Assembly: GCF_042677945.1 (NCBI RefSeq)
Contig: NZ_JBHUDN010000001.1
Strand: one strand, 5' to 3'
Length of the DNA: 64,000 nucleotides
DNA from: Haloplanus litoreus
GTDB taxonomy: Archaea; Halobacteriota; Halobacteria; Halobacteriales; Haloferacaceae
The notes beneath the pieces are model-generated. The model was not told where the DNA came from. It made no database searches and saw only the letters and a list, made by a program, of their open reading frames with translations. The stretch's first letter is position 1. Each line of letters starts with the position of its first letter. The position numbers were made by a program, and so were the translations under genes. This document shows, piece by piece, positions 31,919-40,763 of this stretch.

Positions 31919-33228
31919 TCCCCGCCCTGCAGACGAGCGTCGCCGGCGTCGACCCCGGCGTCGCCCTCGTCGGCTTGACCGTCCTCGCCGCCGTCATGTT
32001 CGTGATCGGCGTTCCAATCCTGCTGGTGTTCTCGACGTGGGCCATCGGCTTCTCGCTGTTTTTCCCGGTGTTCAGCCTGCGGAACATGGCGCTGGTTTCG
32101 TACTACCAGCTGTGGACGTTCCCGCTGACTGCGGTCCCCCTGTTCATTCTGGTCGGCGCCCTCGTCAACCAACTGCGCATCGCGCGGGACATCGTCGAGA
32201 TGTCCCGTGCCGTCGCGGGGTGGCTCCCGGGCAGTTCGGCGAACACCGCCCTCGTCACCGCCGGCGTCTTCTCGGCCATCACCGGTTCCAACGCCGCGAC
32301 GACGGCGTCGGTCGGGGAGGCCTTCACCGACGAACTGAACGAGGAAGGGTACGACCCCGTCTTCAGCGCCGCCACCATCGCCGCGGGTGGCACCCTCGGG
32401 ATCATCATCCCACCCAGCGTCCTCTTTATCCTCTACGGCGTCACGTTCAACCTCTCCGTCACCGACCTGTTCGTCGCGGGCATCCTTCCCGGTCTCCTGA
32501 TGCTCGGTGGGCTCATCGTCACTGCGACGGTCATCTCCCACCGGCAGGGCTACGGCACGACCGAGTACTCGTTCAGCCTCACCGCCATCCTCCGGTCGAT
32601 GTTGCGGGCGCGAAACTCCCTGCTGGCCATCGTCCTGCTCCTCGGGGGTATCTTCACCGGCATCTTCACGCCCTCGGAATCCGCCTCCATCGCCATCCTC
32701 TTCGTCGTCACCGCGGAGTTCCTCTCCGGCCACATCGACGACTTCGACTTCGTCGTGGAGGCGGTCCAGCTCACCGTCTACCTCGTCGGCATCATCATCC
32801 CGGTGTTGATCACGTCGATCATGATCCAGCAGGGCCTCTCGTTTCTGAGCCTGCAGGACGCCGTCTCGGACGCGATTCTGGCGCTCGACGCGCCCGTTCT
32901 CGTCGGCGCCGCGCTCCTCGTCGTCATGCTGCTGAGCGGCTCGATCCTGGCCTCCATTCCCAACATGATCCTCACCGCGCCGCTGTTGGCGCCGGCGGCT
33001 TTCGCCCTCGGCATCTCGCCGCTCATGTGGGGTGTGATCTTCATGATCAGCGACGCCATCGGTTTCATCACCCCGCCCTACGGCCTGAACCTCTACATCA
33101 TGAGCAGCATCACCGACATCGATTACATCCGTATCGCCCGGGCAGCCCTCCCCTACTTCGTCGTCCTCACGTCGATTCTCGTCCTCTTTTTCGCCGTCCC
33201 CGAACTGAACGTCCTCGCCGCCGGCTGA
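31915..33228 (+). CDS. dctM: TRAP transporter large permease subunit (DctM)
   Basis: A 437-residue polytopic protein of about 12 helices. GSNAATTASVGEAF and GTLGIIIPPSVLFILYGV are characteristic DctM stretches, as is IGFITPPYGLNLYIM near the C terminus. It forms the Na+-coupled translocation path. Start is GTG 31915, coupled to dctQ. The operon dctP-dctQ-dctM is complete. Confidence 0.9.
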   Translation: MIPALQTSVAGVDPGVALVGLTVLAAVMFVIGVPILLVFSTWAIGFSLFFPVFSLRNMALVSYYQLWTFPLTAVPLFILVGALVNQLRIARDIVEMSRAVAGWLPGSSANTALVTAGVFSAITGSNAATTASVGEAFTDELNEEGYDPVFSAATIAAGGTLGIIIPPSVLFILYGVTFNLSVTDLFVAGILPGLLMLGGLIVTATVISHRQGYGTTEYSFSLTAILRSMLRARNSLLAIVLLLGGIFTGIFTPSESASIAILFVVTAEFLSGHIDDFDFVVEAVQLTVYLVGIIIPVLITSIMIQQGLSFLSLQDAVSDAILALDAPVLVGAALLVVMLLSGSILASIPNMILTAPLLAPAAFALGISPLMWGVIFMISDAIGFITPPYGLNLYIMSSITDIDYIRIARAALPYFVVLTSILVLFFAVPELNVLAAG

Positions 33229-33302
33229 GCGCGGGCCTCGGGGCGGCCCGTCTCCCGCCGCGTGACGAGGGATATATGTCTCCGACGGCTCTCGGTGTGT
33301 CC

Positions 33303-33659
33303 ATGTTCCTGTTGCTTACGGCCGGCCCCGAAGAGCCGGAGGCGGCACTGCCGTTCGTCGCCGCGAAGGGGGCGGTACTCGACGGCGAAGACGTGTCGTT
33401 CGTCGCGATGGCCGACGGCGTCACTCTGCTGACCGAGTCGACCGATCTGCACGCCATCGAGGCATCCGGCCTGCCGACGGTCGGGCGGACGGTCGACACC
33501 CTGCGCGAGGCGGACGCCCTCGCCGATGCCGTCGCGTTGCGGGCCTGCTGTGACGCGCGCGGCATCGACGACTCGGACCTGGCCGACTGGGCGTCGATGG
33601 ACGACGAGAGCGCCGTCGCCCGCGTGGCGGCCGACCACGAGACGACGCTCACGTTCTGA
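33303..33659 (+). CDS. DsrE-like small protein
   Basis: A 118-residue protein starting MFLLLTAGPEEPEAALPFVAAKGA. The alternating strand/helix order and the late cysteine pair (LRACCDARGI, residues 78-87) fit the DsrE/TusD fold. In the family, such cysteines handle sulfur, but single small members often have other or unknown roles. ATG 33303 is chosen because an ATATATG stretch upstream looks like promoter DNA; ATG 33276 would add 9 residues. It sits between the TRAP operon and the convergent dehydrogenase. Confidence 0.6.
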   Translation: MFLLLTAGPEEPEAALPFVAAKGAVLDGEDVSFVAMADGVTLLTESTDLHAIEASGLPTVGRTVDTLREADALADAVALRACCDARGIDDSDLADWASMDDESAVARVAADHETTLTF

Positions 33660-33688
33660 CCGCCGGAGATCAGCCACGCCGTCACGCC

Positions 33689-34774
33689 TCACCCGTCGAC
33701 GTCGACGCCCAGATCGTCCGCGACGTCCGCCAGCGCCGCCATCGTCCGGTCGCTCATCGGGATGCCGTCGGTGCGTCGCTCCGTCGCCGTCCGGTGTTCG
33801 GGTTCGCCGGGGAGGAGCGGCCGGTCGGCGCCCGCCGTCGGCGGGCGGGGAACGGCGTCGTACATCTCGGCCGTCCCGACGTGCGCGTCGAAGGCGTCGA
33901 TCAGACGTTCGATCCGGTCCCGCGTCGCGAACGCCAGCGGATCGACGAACACGAAGACGGCGCCGTTGTTCACGTGTCCGGGGTCTTCGGTGCCGAACAC
34001 CGCGCTCCCGCCGACGACGCCGGCCAGCAACTCCGCCACCGTCGCCAGGCCGAAGCCCTTGTAGCCGGCCGTCAGGCCGCCCAGCGGCAGGAGTGACCCT
34101 GCTCCCTCCTCGAACGCCGTCGCGTCGGTCACGCCCTCCCCGTCGGCGGTCGTCGTCCACTCCTCGGGCATCGTCGTCCCGTCGACGTGCCGTCGTGTCA
34201 CCTTCCCGTGGGCCACCTGACTGGTCGCCATGTCGAGGACGACCGGGAACGGCCGGGCGTCGAACGTGGGGAGGCCGACGGCGATGGGGTTCGTCGACAG
34301 GGTTCGGTCGGCGCTCCCGGGCACCGTCACCGTCGGCGTCGACACGCCGCTGTTGACGAACGCGACGAACGCGAGTCCACGGTCGGCGGCCCGTTCGGCC
34401 CACTCCCCGATCCGCCCGAGGTGGGTGCCGTTGCGAACGCCCACGACGGCGACGCCGTGTGCCGCCGCTGCGGTTGCACCGGCGTCGACGGCGACACGGC
34501 CGGTGTGCTGACCGAACGCCCGCCGACCGTCGACCGTCACGGTCGCCCCGTCCCGGGAGGCGACGGTCGCCGTCGCCGCCGGATCGATCGCTCCCGCATC
34601 GACCATCGATCCGTACGCCGTCGCTAGCCGTACGACTCCGTGTGATTCGTGCCCACGCAGATCCGCCCGCACCAGCGAGGCTGCCACCTCCTCGGCGACC
34701 GCCGGCGGCGTCCCGAGACCGTCGAGAATCGACGCCGCACCCGCCCGCAGCTCCGCCGCGTCGAACCGAGCCAT
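33689..34774 (-). CDS. Malate/L-lactate (Ldh2) family dehydrogenase
   Basis: A 361-residue NAD(P)-dependent oxidoreductase of the type-2 malate/lactate dehydrogenase family (ComC, YlbC, YiaK branch). Recognisable parts are ADLRGHESHGVVRL (catalytic His region, about 40-53), GVRNGTHLGRIGEWAE, STNPIAVGLP and LPLGGLTAGYKGFGL. Members act on L-malate, L-sulfolactate, 2,3-diketogulonate or related acids. ATG 34774 gives the normal N terminus. It is convergent with the TRAP operon and DsrE gene, an arrangement that may link uptake and oxidation of the same acid. Confidence 0.86.
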   Translation of the reverse strand: MARFDAAELRAGAASILDGLGTPPAVAEEVAASLVRADLRGHESHGVVRLATAYGSMVDAGAIDPAATATVASRDGATVTVDGRRAFGQHTGRVAVDAGATAAAAHGVAVVGVRNGTHLGRIGEWAERAADRGLAFVAFVNSGVSTPTVTVPGSADRTLSTNPIAVGLPTFDARPFPVVLDMATSQVAHGKVTRRHVDGTTMPEEWTTTADGEGVTDATAFEEGAGSLLPLGGLTAGYKGFGLATVAELLAGVVGGSAVFGTEDPGHVNNGAVFVFVDPLAFATRDRIERLIDAFDAHVGTAEMYDAVPRPPTAGADRPLLPGEPEHRTATERRTDGIPMSDRTMAALADVADDLGVDVDG

Positions 34775-34866
34775 ATCCGTCCCTCCGGAGCCGGACACAT
34801 AGCGCTGTCGGGGATCGACCCCCGTTCGTGGCTGGTTTTATTCCGATGCCGACCCAACGTCCGTGC

Positions 34867-35340
34867 ATGGTATCCACTGGCGACACCGCACCCACGTTCA
34901 CCGCGACGGTCGGCACCGCAGAACACGAGCCGTTCGACCTCGCGGACCACCTCGGCGACGGTCCCGTCGTCCTCGCCTTCTTCCCCGGCGCCTTCACCCC
35001 GCCCTGCCGGAACGAGATGCTCGCGCTCCAGGAGCACCTCGACGGCTTCCGGGATGTCGGCGCGACCGTCTTCGGCCTGAGCGCGGACTCCCCGTTCTCG
35101 CAGGGCGCCTTCCGCGAGGAACACGGCCTCGAGTTCGACCTCGTGAGCGACATGGCCGGCGACGCCATCCGGGCCTACGGCCTGGAGATGGACATCCCGG
35201 ACCTCGGCCTCTACGGCATCGCGAACCGCGCCGTGTTCGTCGTCGACGCGGACGGCACCGTCACCTACCGCTGGGTGGCCGACGACCCGACGAACGAACC
35301 CGACTACGACGCCCTCATCGACGCCGTCGAGTCGGCCTGA
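34867..35340 (+). CDS. Peroxiredoxin (AhpC/TSA, BCP-like)
   Basis: A 157-residue thioredoxin-fold peroxidase that reduces peroxides. The peroxidatic cysteine is in FFPGAFTPPCRNEM (about residue 48), with the threonine and downstream arginine environment conserved; the usual FTPVC reads FTPPC here. No second cysteine is seen, so it is probably a 1-Cys type resolved by an external thiol. ATG 34867 is the only good start. It diverges from the Ldh2 dehydrogenase (92 bp). Confidence 0.9.
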   Translation: MVSTGDTAPTFTATVGTAEHEPFDLADHLGDGPVVLAFFPGAFTPPCRNEMLALQEHLDGFRDVGATVFGLSADSPFSQGAFREEHGLEFDLVSDMAGDAIRAYGLEMDIPDLGLYGIANRAVFVVDADGTVTYRWVADDPTNEPDYDALIDAVESA

Positions 35341-35414
35341 TCTCCCTCCTCGCCGTTCGCCCATCCCGGCGTGTAATACCCGTGCGACGGACGTGACCGC
35401 CGAACCGGACGTCG

Positions 35415-36257
35415 TCAGCGCCGATTCAGGGCCGCCCGGACCGCCCCGAACACCGTCCACTCGGTGGCGTCGAACGCCCGGAGCTGGGCCGCGTCGGTGA
35501 AGGCAGCCCGGGAGAGCAGGAGGCTGGTCGTCATGCTGGTCAGGCCGCCCGCGGCGAAGATCATCCCCATGATGACGAACTGGTACTCGGCGGCGTAGAT
35601 GGGGTTCGCACCGCCGAGGATCATCCCCGACATCATCCCCGGGATGTACACCAGCCCGAGCGTCCGCATCGCGTCGACGACGGGGATGAGCGACGCCCGT
35701 ACCGACTCGGTGACGAACTCCGAGACGGCCCGTTCGGGCGGCACGCCGAGGGCGAGGACGGCCTCGATTTCCCCACGGTTGGACGCTATTTCCCCCTGAA
35801 ATCGATCCAGCGTCAGCGAGTTCGTCTTCATCGCGTTCGCGATGATCATCCCCCCGACGGGGACGAGGTTCCGGACGGTCCGCTCGATGGCGCCCGCGGC
35901 GACCATGGTCACGATGACCACCCCGGCACCGAGGGCGAGCGAGAACACGGAGATGCGGAAGGCGCGGGGCACGCCGTCGCCACGCTTGCGCGACTCCCAG
36001 GCGGCATAACAGACCATCGCCGCGAGCAGGAGTCCCGAGTAGGCGAGCGGGATGGAAAAGAGCGCGCCGATGAGCGCCCCCATCGCGAGCACCTGCACGA
36101 AGCCACGGGCGAAGGAGCCGCCGAGTTCTCGCTCCAGTCCCAGACCCCGGATCGACGAGATGGCGATGACGACGGCCGCGAGCGCCGTCGCTGCGGCCAC
36201 CTGAAAGAGCCCCTCGACGACGACCGGATCTGACAGCCTCTCGGGGACGGCGATCAC
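35415..36257 (-). CDS. fetB: ABC transporter permease, FetB/UPF0014 family
   Basis: A 280-residue membrane protein with seven to eight helices. VPVGGMIIANAMKTNSLTLD (about 130-149) and TLGLVYIPGMMSGMILGGANP are the strongly conserved UPF0014 segments. In bacteria FetAB exports iron and protects against peroxide stress. The ATPase gene overlaps by 4 bp upstream (ATGA). The peroxiredoxin lies next to it on the other strand, convergent. Confidence 0.87.
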   Translation of the reverse strand: MIAVPERLSDPVVVEGLFQVAAATALAAVVIAISSIRGLGLERELGGSFARGFVQVLAMGALIGALFSIPLAYSGLLLAAMVCYAAWESRKRGDGVPRAFRISVFSLALGAGVVIVTMVAAGAIERTVRNLVPVGGMIIANAMKTNSLTLDRFQGEIASNRGEIEAVLALGVPPERAVSEFVTESVRASLIPVVDAMRTLGLVYIPGMMSGMILGGANPIYAAEYQFVIMGMIFAAGGLTSMTTSLLLSRAAFTDAAQLRAFDATEWTVFGAVRAALNRR

Positions 36258-36922
36258 GTGATCACCTCCCGTGGCGTTCCCACCTCGACGATCCGTCCGT
36301 CGGCGAAGCGGGCCACGCGGTCGGCCAGCCGCGTGGCCTGTCGCTCGTCGTGTGTGACGAGGATCGCCGTCCGCTCGCCCGAGGCGAGCAGGTCGGTCAA
36401 CAGCCGTTCGATCGCCGCCTCGCTCTCGCTGTCGAGGCTCGCCGTCGGTTCGTCGAGCAGGAGCACCTCGGGATCGTTGACGACCGTCCGCGCGATGGCG
36501 ACCCGCTGGGCCTCGCCGCCCGACAGGTCCGCCACGTCGCGGTCCGCGTACCCCGCGAGCCCCACCCGCTCCAGTAGCTCCGCGAGGCGCTCCTCGGGGA
36601 CCGACTCGCCGCGGAGCCGCGGGCCGATGGTGACGTTCTCGCGGACGGTCCCGTCCCGGAGCGCCGGTTGCTGTGGCACCAGTCCCACCCGCTTTCGCAG
36701 CGTCTCCGGTTCCAGCGTCCGGTAGTCGGTCCCGTCGAGGTACACCGTGCCACTGGTCGGCTCGTCGAGCCGGTTGAGCAGGCGGAGCAACGACGATTTT
36801 CCGGCGCCGGAGGGGCCGACGATGGCCATCGTCTCCCCGCTCGCGACGTCGAGCGACACCTCGTCGAGGATACGGTCGCCCCCGACCTCGTAGCTCAGTT
36901 CCTCGGCGCGCACGTTCGTCAT
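36254..36922 (-). CDS. fetA: ABC transporter ATP-binding protein, FetA type
   Basis: A 222-residue ABC ATPase with Walker A GPSGAGKSSLLRLL (about 34-47), Q-loop LVPQQPALRDG, signature DLSGGEAQRVAIAR, Walker B VLLLDEPTASLD and the switch histidine in LVTHDERQ. It drives the FetB-like permease. ATG 36922 is chosen; an upstream GTG/ATG extension has no family counterpart. Substrate is inferred from the permease family, iron or another metal, not shown by residues. Confidence 0.88.
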   Translation of the reverse strand: MTNVRAEELSYEVGGDRILDEVSLDVASGETMAIVGPSGAGKSSLLRLLNRLDEPTSGTVYLDGTDYRTLEPETLRKRVGLVPQQPALRDGTVRENVTIGPRLRGESVPEERLAELLERVGLAGYADRDVADLSGGEAQRVAIARTVVNDPEVLLLDEPTASLDSESEAAIERLLTDLLASGERTAILVTHDERQATRLADRVARFADGRIVEVGTPREVIT

Positions 36923-37007
36923 GGATGACCGGGCGTCCGTCGATTCGTGCCCGTATTCACCGTAGCACACTCGCTCGCATCAACGTTCGGTCTCCGCCCA
37001 CACGACC

Positions 37008-37015
37008 GAATATAC
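37008..37015 (+). promoter_or_regulatory. TATA box 25 bp before a CTG-start small gene
   Basis: GAATATAC in GC-rich DNA. The distance to CTG 37037 (25 bp) equals the usual TATA-to-start distance of leaderless haloarchaeal transcripts. Confidence 0.45.
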
Positions 37016-37036
37016 GACACTGTACGTAGTTACTAT

Positions 37037-37162
37037 CTGCCTAGTGAGGCGACGGTCGAGACCGGCGACGCACCGATCACCGGCGCGGTCAGCGCGGACG
37101 GCCGCTTCTCCCCGGACGAGGCGGACGTGGGCGTCGACGTCGACACCGCCGAGCAGTTCTAG
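37037..37162 (+). CDS. Small acidic protein, possibly leaderless with CTG start
   Basis: The last 41 codons (PSEATVETGDAPITGAV... to DVDTAEQF) have the acidic composition and GC-rich third positions of a haloarchaeal gene. The codons just upstream (CGA ATA TAC GAC ACT GTA) look like promoter DNA. There is no ATG or GTG in frame between TATA and this stretch except far upstream (GTG 36947). CTG 37037 fits a leaderless start 25 bp from the TATA box. Alternatively the ATG was lost by mutation and this is a dead fragment. Function unknown. Confidence 0.4.
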   Translation: MPSEATVETGDAPITGAVSADGRFSPDEADVGVDVDTAEQF

Positions 37163-37215
37163 GCCCCCGTTTCCGCGAACCCAACGGTAACAAACCCACC
37201 GCGCAACCTCTCTCC

Positions 37216-38421
37216 GTGTTCGATCTGGATGGGGACCGGGGGCTGGCGCTCGTCCCGTGGCGGTCGAGTACGCTCTACGTCGTCCTCTCGTGTTCGCTGA
37301 TGGGCGTGATGGGTGTCTCGCTGGTCAGCCCGGTCCTCCCGGATCTGCGTCCCGTCTTCGGCGTCTCCGACGCCGCCATCGGCCTGGTCATCACCGCCTA
37401 CACGCTTCCCGGTGTCGTCGTCACGCCCTTCGTCGGCCTCGTCGCCGACCGCTTCGGCCGCCGCCGCGTCGTGATTCCCCTCCTCTTTCTCTTCGCTGCT
37501 GCGGGCACCGGCGTCGCCTTCGCCCGCACCTTCACCGAGGTACTCGTCCTCCGCCTCCTCCAGGGCGTGGGTGCGAGCGCCCTCATCACGCTCGCGGTGA
37601 CGCTGATCGGCGACGTCTACGACGGCCGCCGTCGCGACGCAGTGATGGGACTGAACGGGAGCACCATCGGCACTGGCGCCGCGTTCTACCCGCTCCTCGG
37701 CGGTGCGCTCGCGGGCATCCGCTGGAACGCCCCCTTCCTCTTTTTCGGCGTCGCCGTCCTCGTCGGTCTCTTCGCGGCGGTGGCGCTGACCGAACCGGAC
37801 GCCTCGCGCTCGACCGACGTGCGCACCTACCTCGGCCGCCTGCGGGCCGTCGCCGTGTTGCCCCGGGCGCTCGCCATCTTCGCCGCGCTCTTCGCCGCGT
37901 TCTTCATCTTCTACGGCGCCGTTCTGACCGTCCTGCCCCTCCTCCTGAGCGACGCCTTCGGCCTCGGAGCCGGCCGGATCGGCGCCACCCTGTCGGCCGT
38001 CGCGCTCGCGAGCGCCGCCGTCTCCTCGCAGTACGGCCGACTCTCGGATCTCCGGTCGCCGTCGGAACTCGTCGCCCTCGGCTTCGTCGCCTACGGCGTG
38101 GGACTCCTCGCGGTCCGGCTCTCCCCCTCGCCGCTCGCCGTTGGTGCGTCGCTGCTCGTCTTCGGCGTCGGCTTCGGTGTCGTGATGCCCTCCATCGACA
38201 CCGCGGTCGTCACGCTCGTCGACGACGACCTTCGCGCCGGCGTGATGGGGATGCGCACCAGCGTGTTGCGACTCGGCCAGACGCTCGGCCCGGTCGGGTT
38301 CACCGCCACCGCGGGCGTTGCCTTCCGCTCGCCGCTCGCCGGCTATCGGCTGTTGCTCGTCGCCGCCGGCGTCGCCGCGGCACTCGCCGGCGGGGGAATC
38401 TACCTCCGCTTGCGCCGATAG
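37216..38421 (+). CDS. Major facilitator superfamily permease (DHA1-like)
   Basis: A 401-residue permease with twelve helices starting VVLSCSLMGVMGVSLVSPVLP. Motif A, GLVADRFGRRRVVIP (about residues 74-88), and motif C-like LGGALAG after helix 5 suggest a drug:proton antiporter subtype. The substrate is unknown. Start is GTG 37216. Its stop is immediately followed by the uspA stop on the other strand with no spacer. Confidence 0.85.
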   Translation: MFDLDGDRGLALVPWRSSTLYVVLSCSLMGVMGVSLVSPVLPDLRPVFGVSDAAIGLVITAYTLPGVVVTPFVGLVADRFGRRRVVIPLLFLFAAAGTGVAFARTFTEVLVLRLLQGVGASALITLAVTLIGDVYDGRRRDAVMGLNGSTIGTGAAFYPLLGGALAGIRWNAPFLFFGVAVLVGLFAAVALTEPDASRSTDVRTYLGRLRAVAVLPRALAIFAALFAAFFIFYGAVLTVLPLLLSDAFGLGAGRIGATLSAVALASAAVSSQYGRLSDLRSPSELVALGFVAYGVGLLAVRLSPSPLAVGASLLVFGVGFGVVMPSIDTAVVTLVDDDLRAGVMGMRTSVLRLGQTLGPVGFTATAGVAFRSPLAGYRLLLVAAGVAAALAGGGIYLRLRR

Positions 38422-38841
38422 TCAGGCCTCCGCCTTCCGCTTCTGTTCGACCGTCACGACGGGCACGTTCGCGTTCGCCAGAATCAGCTTCGAGACGCTC
38501 CCGAGTAGAATCTTCCCGAGACCCGTGCGCTTTCGCGACCCGATGACGATGTAGTCCGGATCGATCTCCTCGGCCACCTGCAGGATGTGGTTGGCGGTCC
38601 GACCGGTCGGCAGGTCGCGCCGCGTCTGTTCGGGCACGATCCGAAGGTCCACGTCATCCAGGTCGCCGACGACCGAGCGGACCATCTCGGATATCTCCTC
38701 CCTGGCGGCCTCCTCGTTCCCGTCTTCGGGAATGACGTGGAGCACCACCATCTCCATGTCCATGCCCGTCGCGAGGTCGTGGGCCGTCTCGACGACTCCC
38801 TTGCATCCGGGATCTCTGTCAATGGCTGTCAGTATCACCAT
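38422..38841 (-). CDS. Universal stress protein (UspA domain)
   Basis: A 139-residue single UspA domain. Strand 1 is MVILTAIDRDPG, and the ATP-binding loop is IGSRKRTGLGKILLGSVS (G-2x-G-9x-G-S/T pattern) near residues 105-122. Nucleotide binding is therefore likely. ATG 38841 lies 25 bp from an AT-rich TATA element, so the mRNA is probably leaderless. It may help stress survival, as for the family generally. Confidence 0.9.
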   Translation of the reverse strand: MVILTAIDRDPGCKGVVETAHDLATGMDMEMVVLHVIPEDGNEEAAREEISEMVRSVVGDLDDVDLRIVPEQTRRDLPTGRTANHILQVAEEIDPDYIVIGSRKRTGLGKILLGSVSKLILANANVPVVTVEQKRKAEA

Positions 38842-38860
38842 GGTATCAGTAATTCCTAAC

Positions 38861-38871
38861 AATAATTAAAG
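38861..38871 (-). promoter_or_regulatory. TATA box of the uspA gene
   Basis: On the minus strand CTTTAATTATT, centred about 25 bp upstream of ATG 38841, typical of leaderless transcription. Confidence 0.6.
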
Positions 38872-38908
38872 CGCTTTCGACCGCGTCATTCGTTACTACG
38901 CTCCGACT

Positions 38909-38951
38909 NNNNNNNNNNNNNNNNNNNNNNNNNNNNNNNNNNNNNNNNNNN
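38909..38951. other. Assembly gap (43 N)
   Basis: A run of 43 ambiguous bases joins two contigs or masks a low-quality stretch. True length and content are unknown, so gene order across 38.9 kb is provisional. Confidence 0.99.
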
Positions 38952-39235
38952 CGCAGTCATCCGATTTTCACGCGTACACACCCGGAAAACAAGGCTGTTA
39001 AATGACCTTAAGGAATATGGTCTTCATGATAAATCATGCAAAAAGTGCGTCTTTCCGCGTTTATACTATGTTCACCATCTTTCATCGGTTTGGACATGCG
39101 GCAGAGCCCACCACGATTCACTCCCGCGTCGACACGGATCGACGCCACAGGACGAACCGCCCGTCGGCAGCCTCGATCACGGACACGCAGTTCGGCCCAC
39201 CGGACGGTGGGCCATCCGCGGCGGGGTGAGTCGGC
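38952..39235 (+). promoter_or_regulatory. AT-rich upstream region of the Nramp-like gene with two palindromes
   Basis: This stretch holds no credible gene. CCTTAAGG (39006-39013) and CATGATAAATCATG (39025-39038, 6-base arms) are perfect palindromes 11 bp apart, next to GTTAAATG (38997-39004), a TATA candidate. The layout resembles a metal-regulator operator over a promoter, but the regulator is not identified. A second AT-rich element (TTTATACTATG) lies near 39059. Confidence 0.45.
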
Positions 39236-40624
39236 GTGAGTACCGGCTCCGTCGACGCGGCGACCGAATCGCGCATCTCCGAACCCCCGTCCACGCTCAA
39301 GGAGTTCCTCAGCTACATGGGGCCGGCGTGGGTGTTCACCGCCTCACAGATCGGTGGCGGCGAGGTGTTGAGCGTCCCCCTCGGCGGCGCGTATCTCGGG
39401 ATGGAGGGCATCTGGCTCATCCCCCTGATCACGTTCACGAAGATTTTCGGTCAGTACTATCTCGTCCGCTACGGCGTCATGACCGGCGACACGTTCCTCG
39501 ACGCCCTGTACGAGAAGAGTTGGAAGATGAAGTGGATCTTCTATTATGTGTTCCTCGGCGGCCTGATCTACGCCATCGGGCTCTCCGGTCACCTCGGCGA
39601 GACTGCCGGCGCGTTCCAAGAACTGATCCCCCTCTCCACCGAGGTGTGGATGATCGTCACCGTCCTCGCCGGCCTCGGCATCGTGATGACACGTTCCTAC
39701 GACCTGATCGAGAAGATCGCCACGTCGCTGCTGTGGATCTTCCTCGTTTTGATCGCCTTCGTCTCGCTCAGCACTGCCGACCAGTGGATCGGTGGCCTCG
39801 CGGGCGGTCTCGTCCCGTCGATTCCCGGACAGGTCTCCGGTCTCGGCGTCGGCGGGATGGCGTTCGTCCTCACGATGTTCGGTTGGATCGGTGCCGGCTT
39901 CGGCCCGACCGTCTCCTACGTCTGGTTCGCGAAGGACAAGGTCATGGGGATGTTCGAACCCCTCGAAGAGGGTCACGACATCGACAAGTACGACCTGTCC
40001 GACGAGGAGATCGACCGCCTCAAGGGCTGGGGCGACATCGTCCTCTGGCAGAACCTGCTCTCGTCGACCATCCTGGCCGTCTTCTCCTTCTTCATGTGGA
40101 CGGCCGCCGCGGCGACGCTACACACGCAGGGTATCCAGCCCAGCGGGTTCACCGTCATCCCTCAGATGGCCAATATCTTCACGACGCAGTTCGGCGAGTG
40201 GTCCGCCACCCTCTTCCTGCTGACCACCGTCGCCGCCCTCTTCTCGACGCTCATCGGCCCGCTCTACGGCATGTCGCGGCTCTGGGAGGACGCCTTCGCG
40301 CTCCACGGTGTCTTCGACAAATTCGATATCACCCGTGACACCGTCTTCCGTGGAACGGTCCTGCTGTTCGCGGCGATTCCCCTCGCGCTCAACCTCCTCT
40401 TCGAGGCGCCGCTCATCCTCTTTGCCCTCTCCGGCGCGCTGTTCGCGCCGGTCATCGGCCTCATGTACCTCTCCGTGATGTACATGTCCTTCGACATCGA
40501 CATCGACTCTCTGTCCCCGACGCGCCGGTGGGCCGTTGCCCTCGCGCTCTTTGCGGGTGTCGTCATGATCGTGTCCGGCGTCTGGGAGGCGCGCGGCTCG
40601 ATCCAGACGCTGCTCGGGATGTAA
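39236..40624 (+). CDS. Nramp-related transporter with non-canonical metal site
   Basis: A 462-residue protein with eleven or so helices, length and topology as in Nramp. Helix 1 reads MGPAWVFTASQIGGGEVLSVP, where canonical Nramp has the metal-binding DPGN; Asp and Asn are absent, with a glutamate three residues on. A charged loop (EEGHDIDKYDLSDEEIDRLKG) precedes helix 7. It is therefore Nramp-superfamily but probably not a standard Mn/Fe importer. Start is GTG 39236. Upstream palindromes suggest regulation. Confidence 0.75.
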   Translation: MSTGSVDAATESRISEPPSTLKEFLSYMGPAWVFTASQIGGGEVLSVPLGGAYLGMEGIWLIPLITFTKIFGQYYLVRYGVMTGDTFLDALYEKSWKMKWIFYYVFLGGLIYAIGLSGHLGETAGAFQELIPLSTEVWMIVTVLAGLGIVMTRSYDLIEKIATSLLWIFLVLIAFVSLSTADQWIGGLAGGLVPSIPGQVSGLGVGGMAFVLTMFGWIGAGFGPTVSYVWFAKDKVMGMFEPLEEGHDIDKYDLSDEEIDRLKGWGDIVLWQNLLSSTILAVFSFFMWTAAAATLHTQGIQPSGFTVIPQMANIFTTQFGEWSATLFLLTTVAALFSTLIGPLYGMSRLWEDAFALHGVFDKFDITRDTVFRGTVLLFAAIPLALNLLFEAPLILFALSGALFAPVIGLMYLSVMYMSFDIDIDSLSPTRRWAVALALFAGVVMIVSGVWEARGSIQTLLGM

Positions 40625-40763
40625 CCGCGGCGTCTCGACCGGCTCCGGCGGCGTCCCGCCGCCACTCTTCTTCGCGCACTCACCGGCCAGTGGCGACGTC
40701 GGCCGGACCGTGCCCCACGGGCACGCGCCACACAAGTACGCCCCCGCGACCACACGCCGCCTG

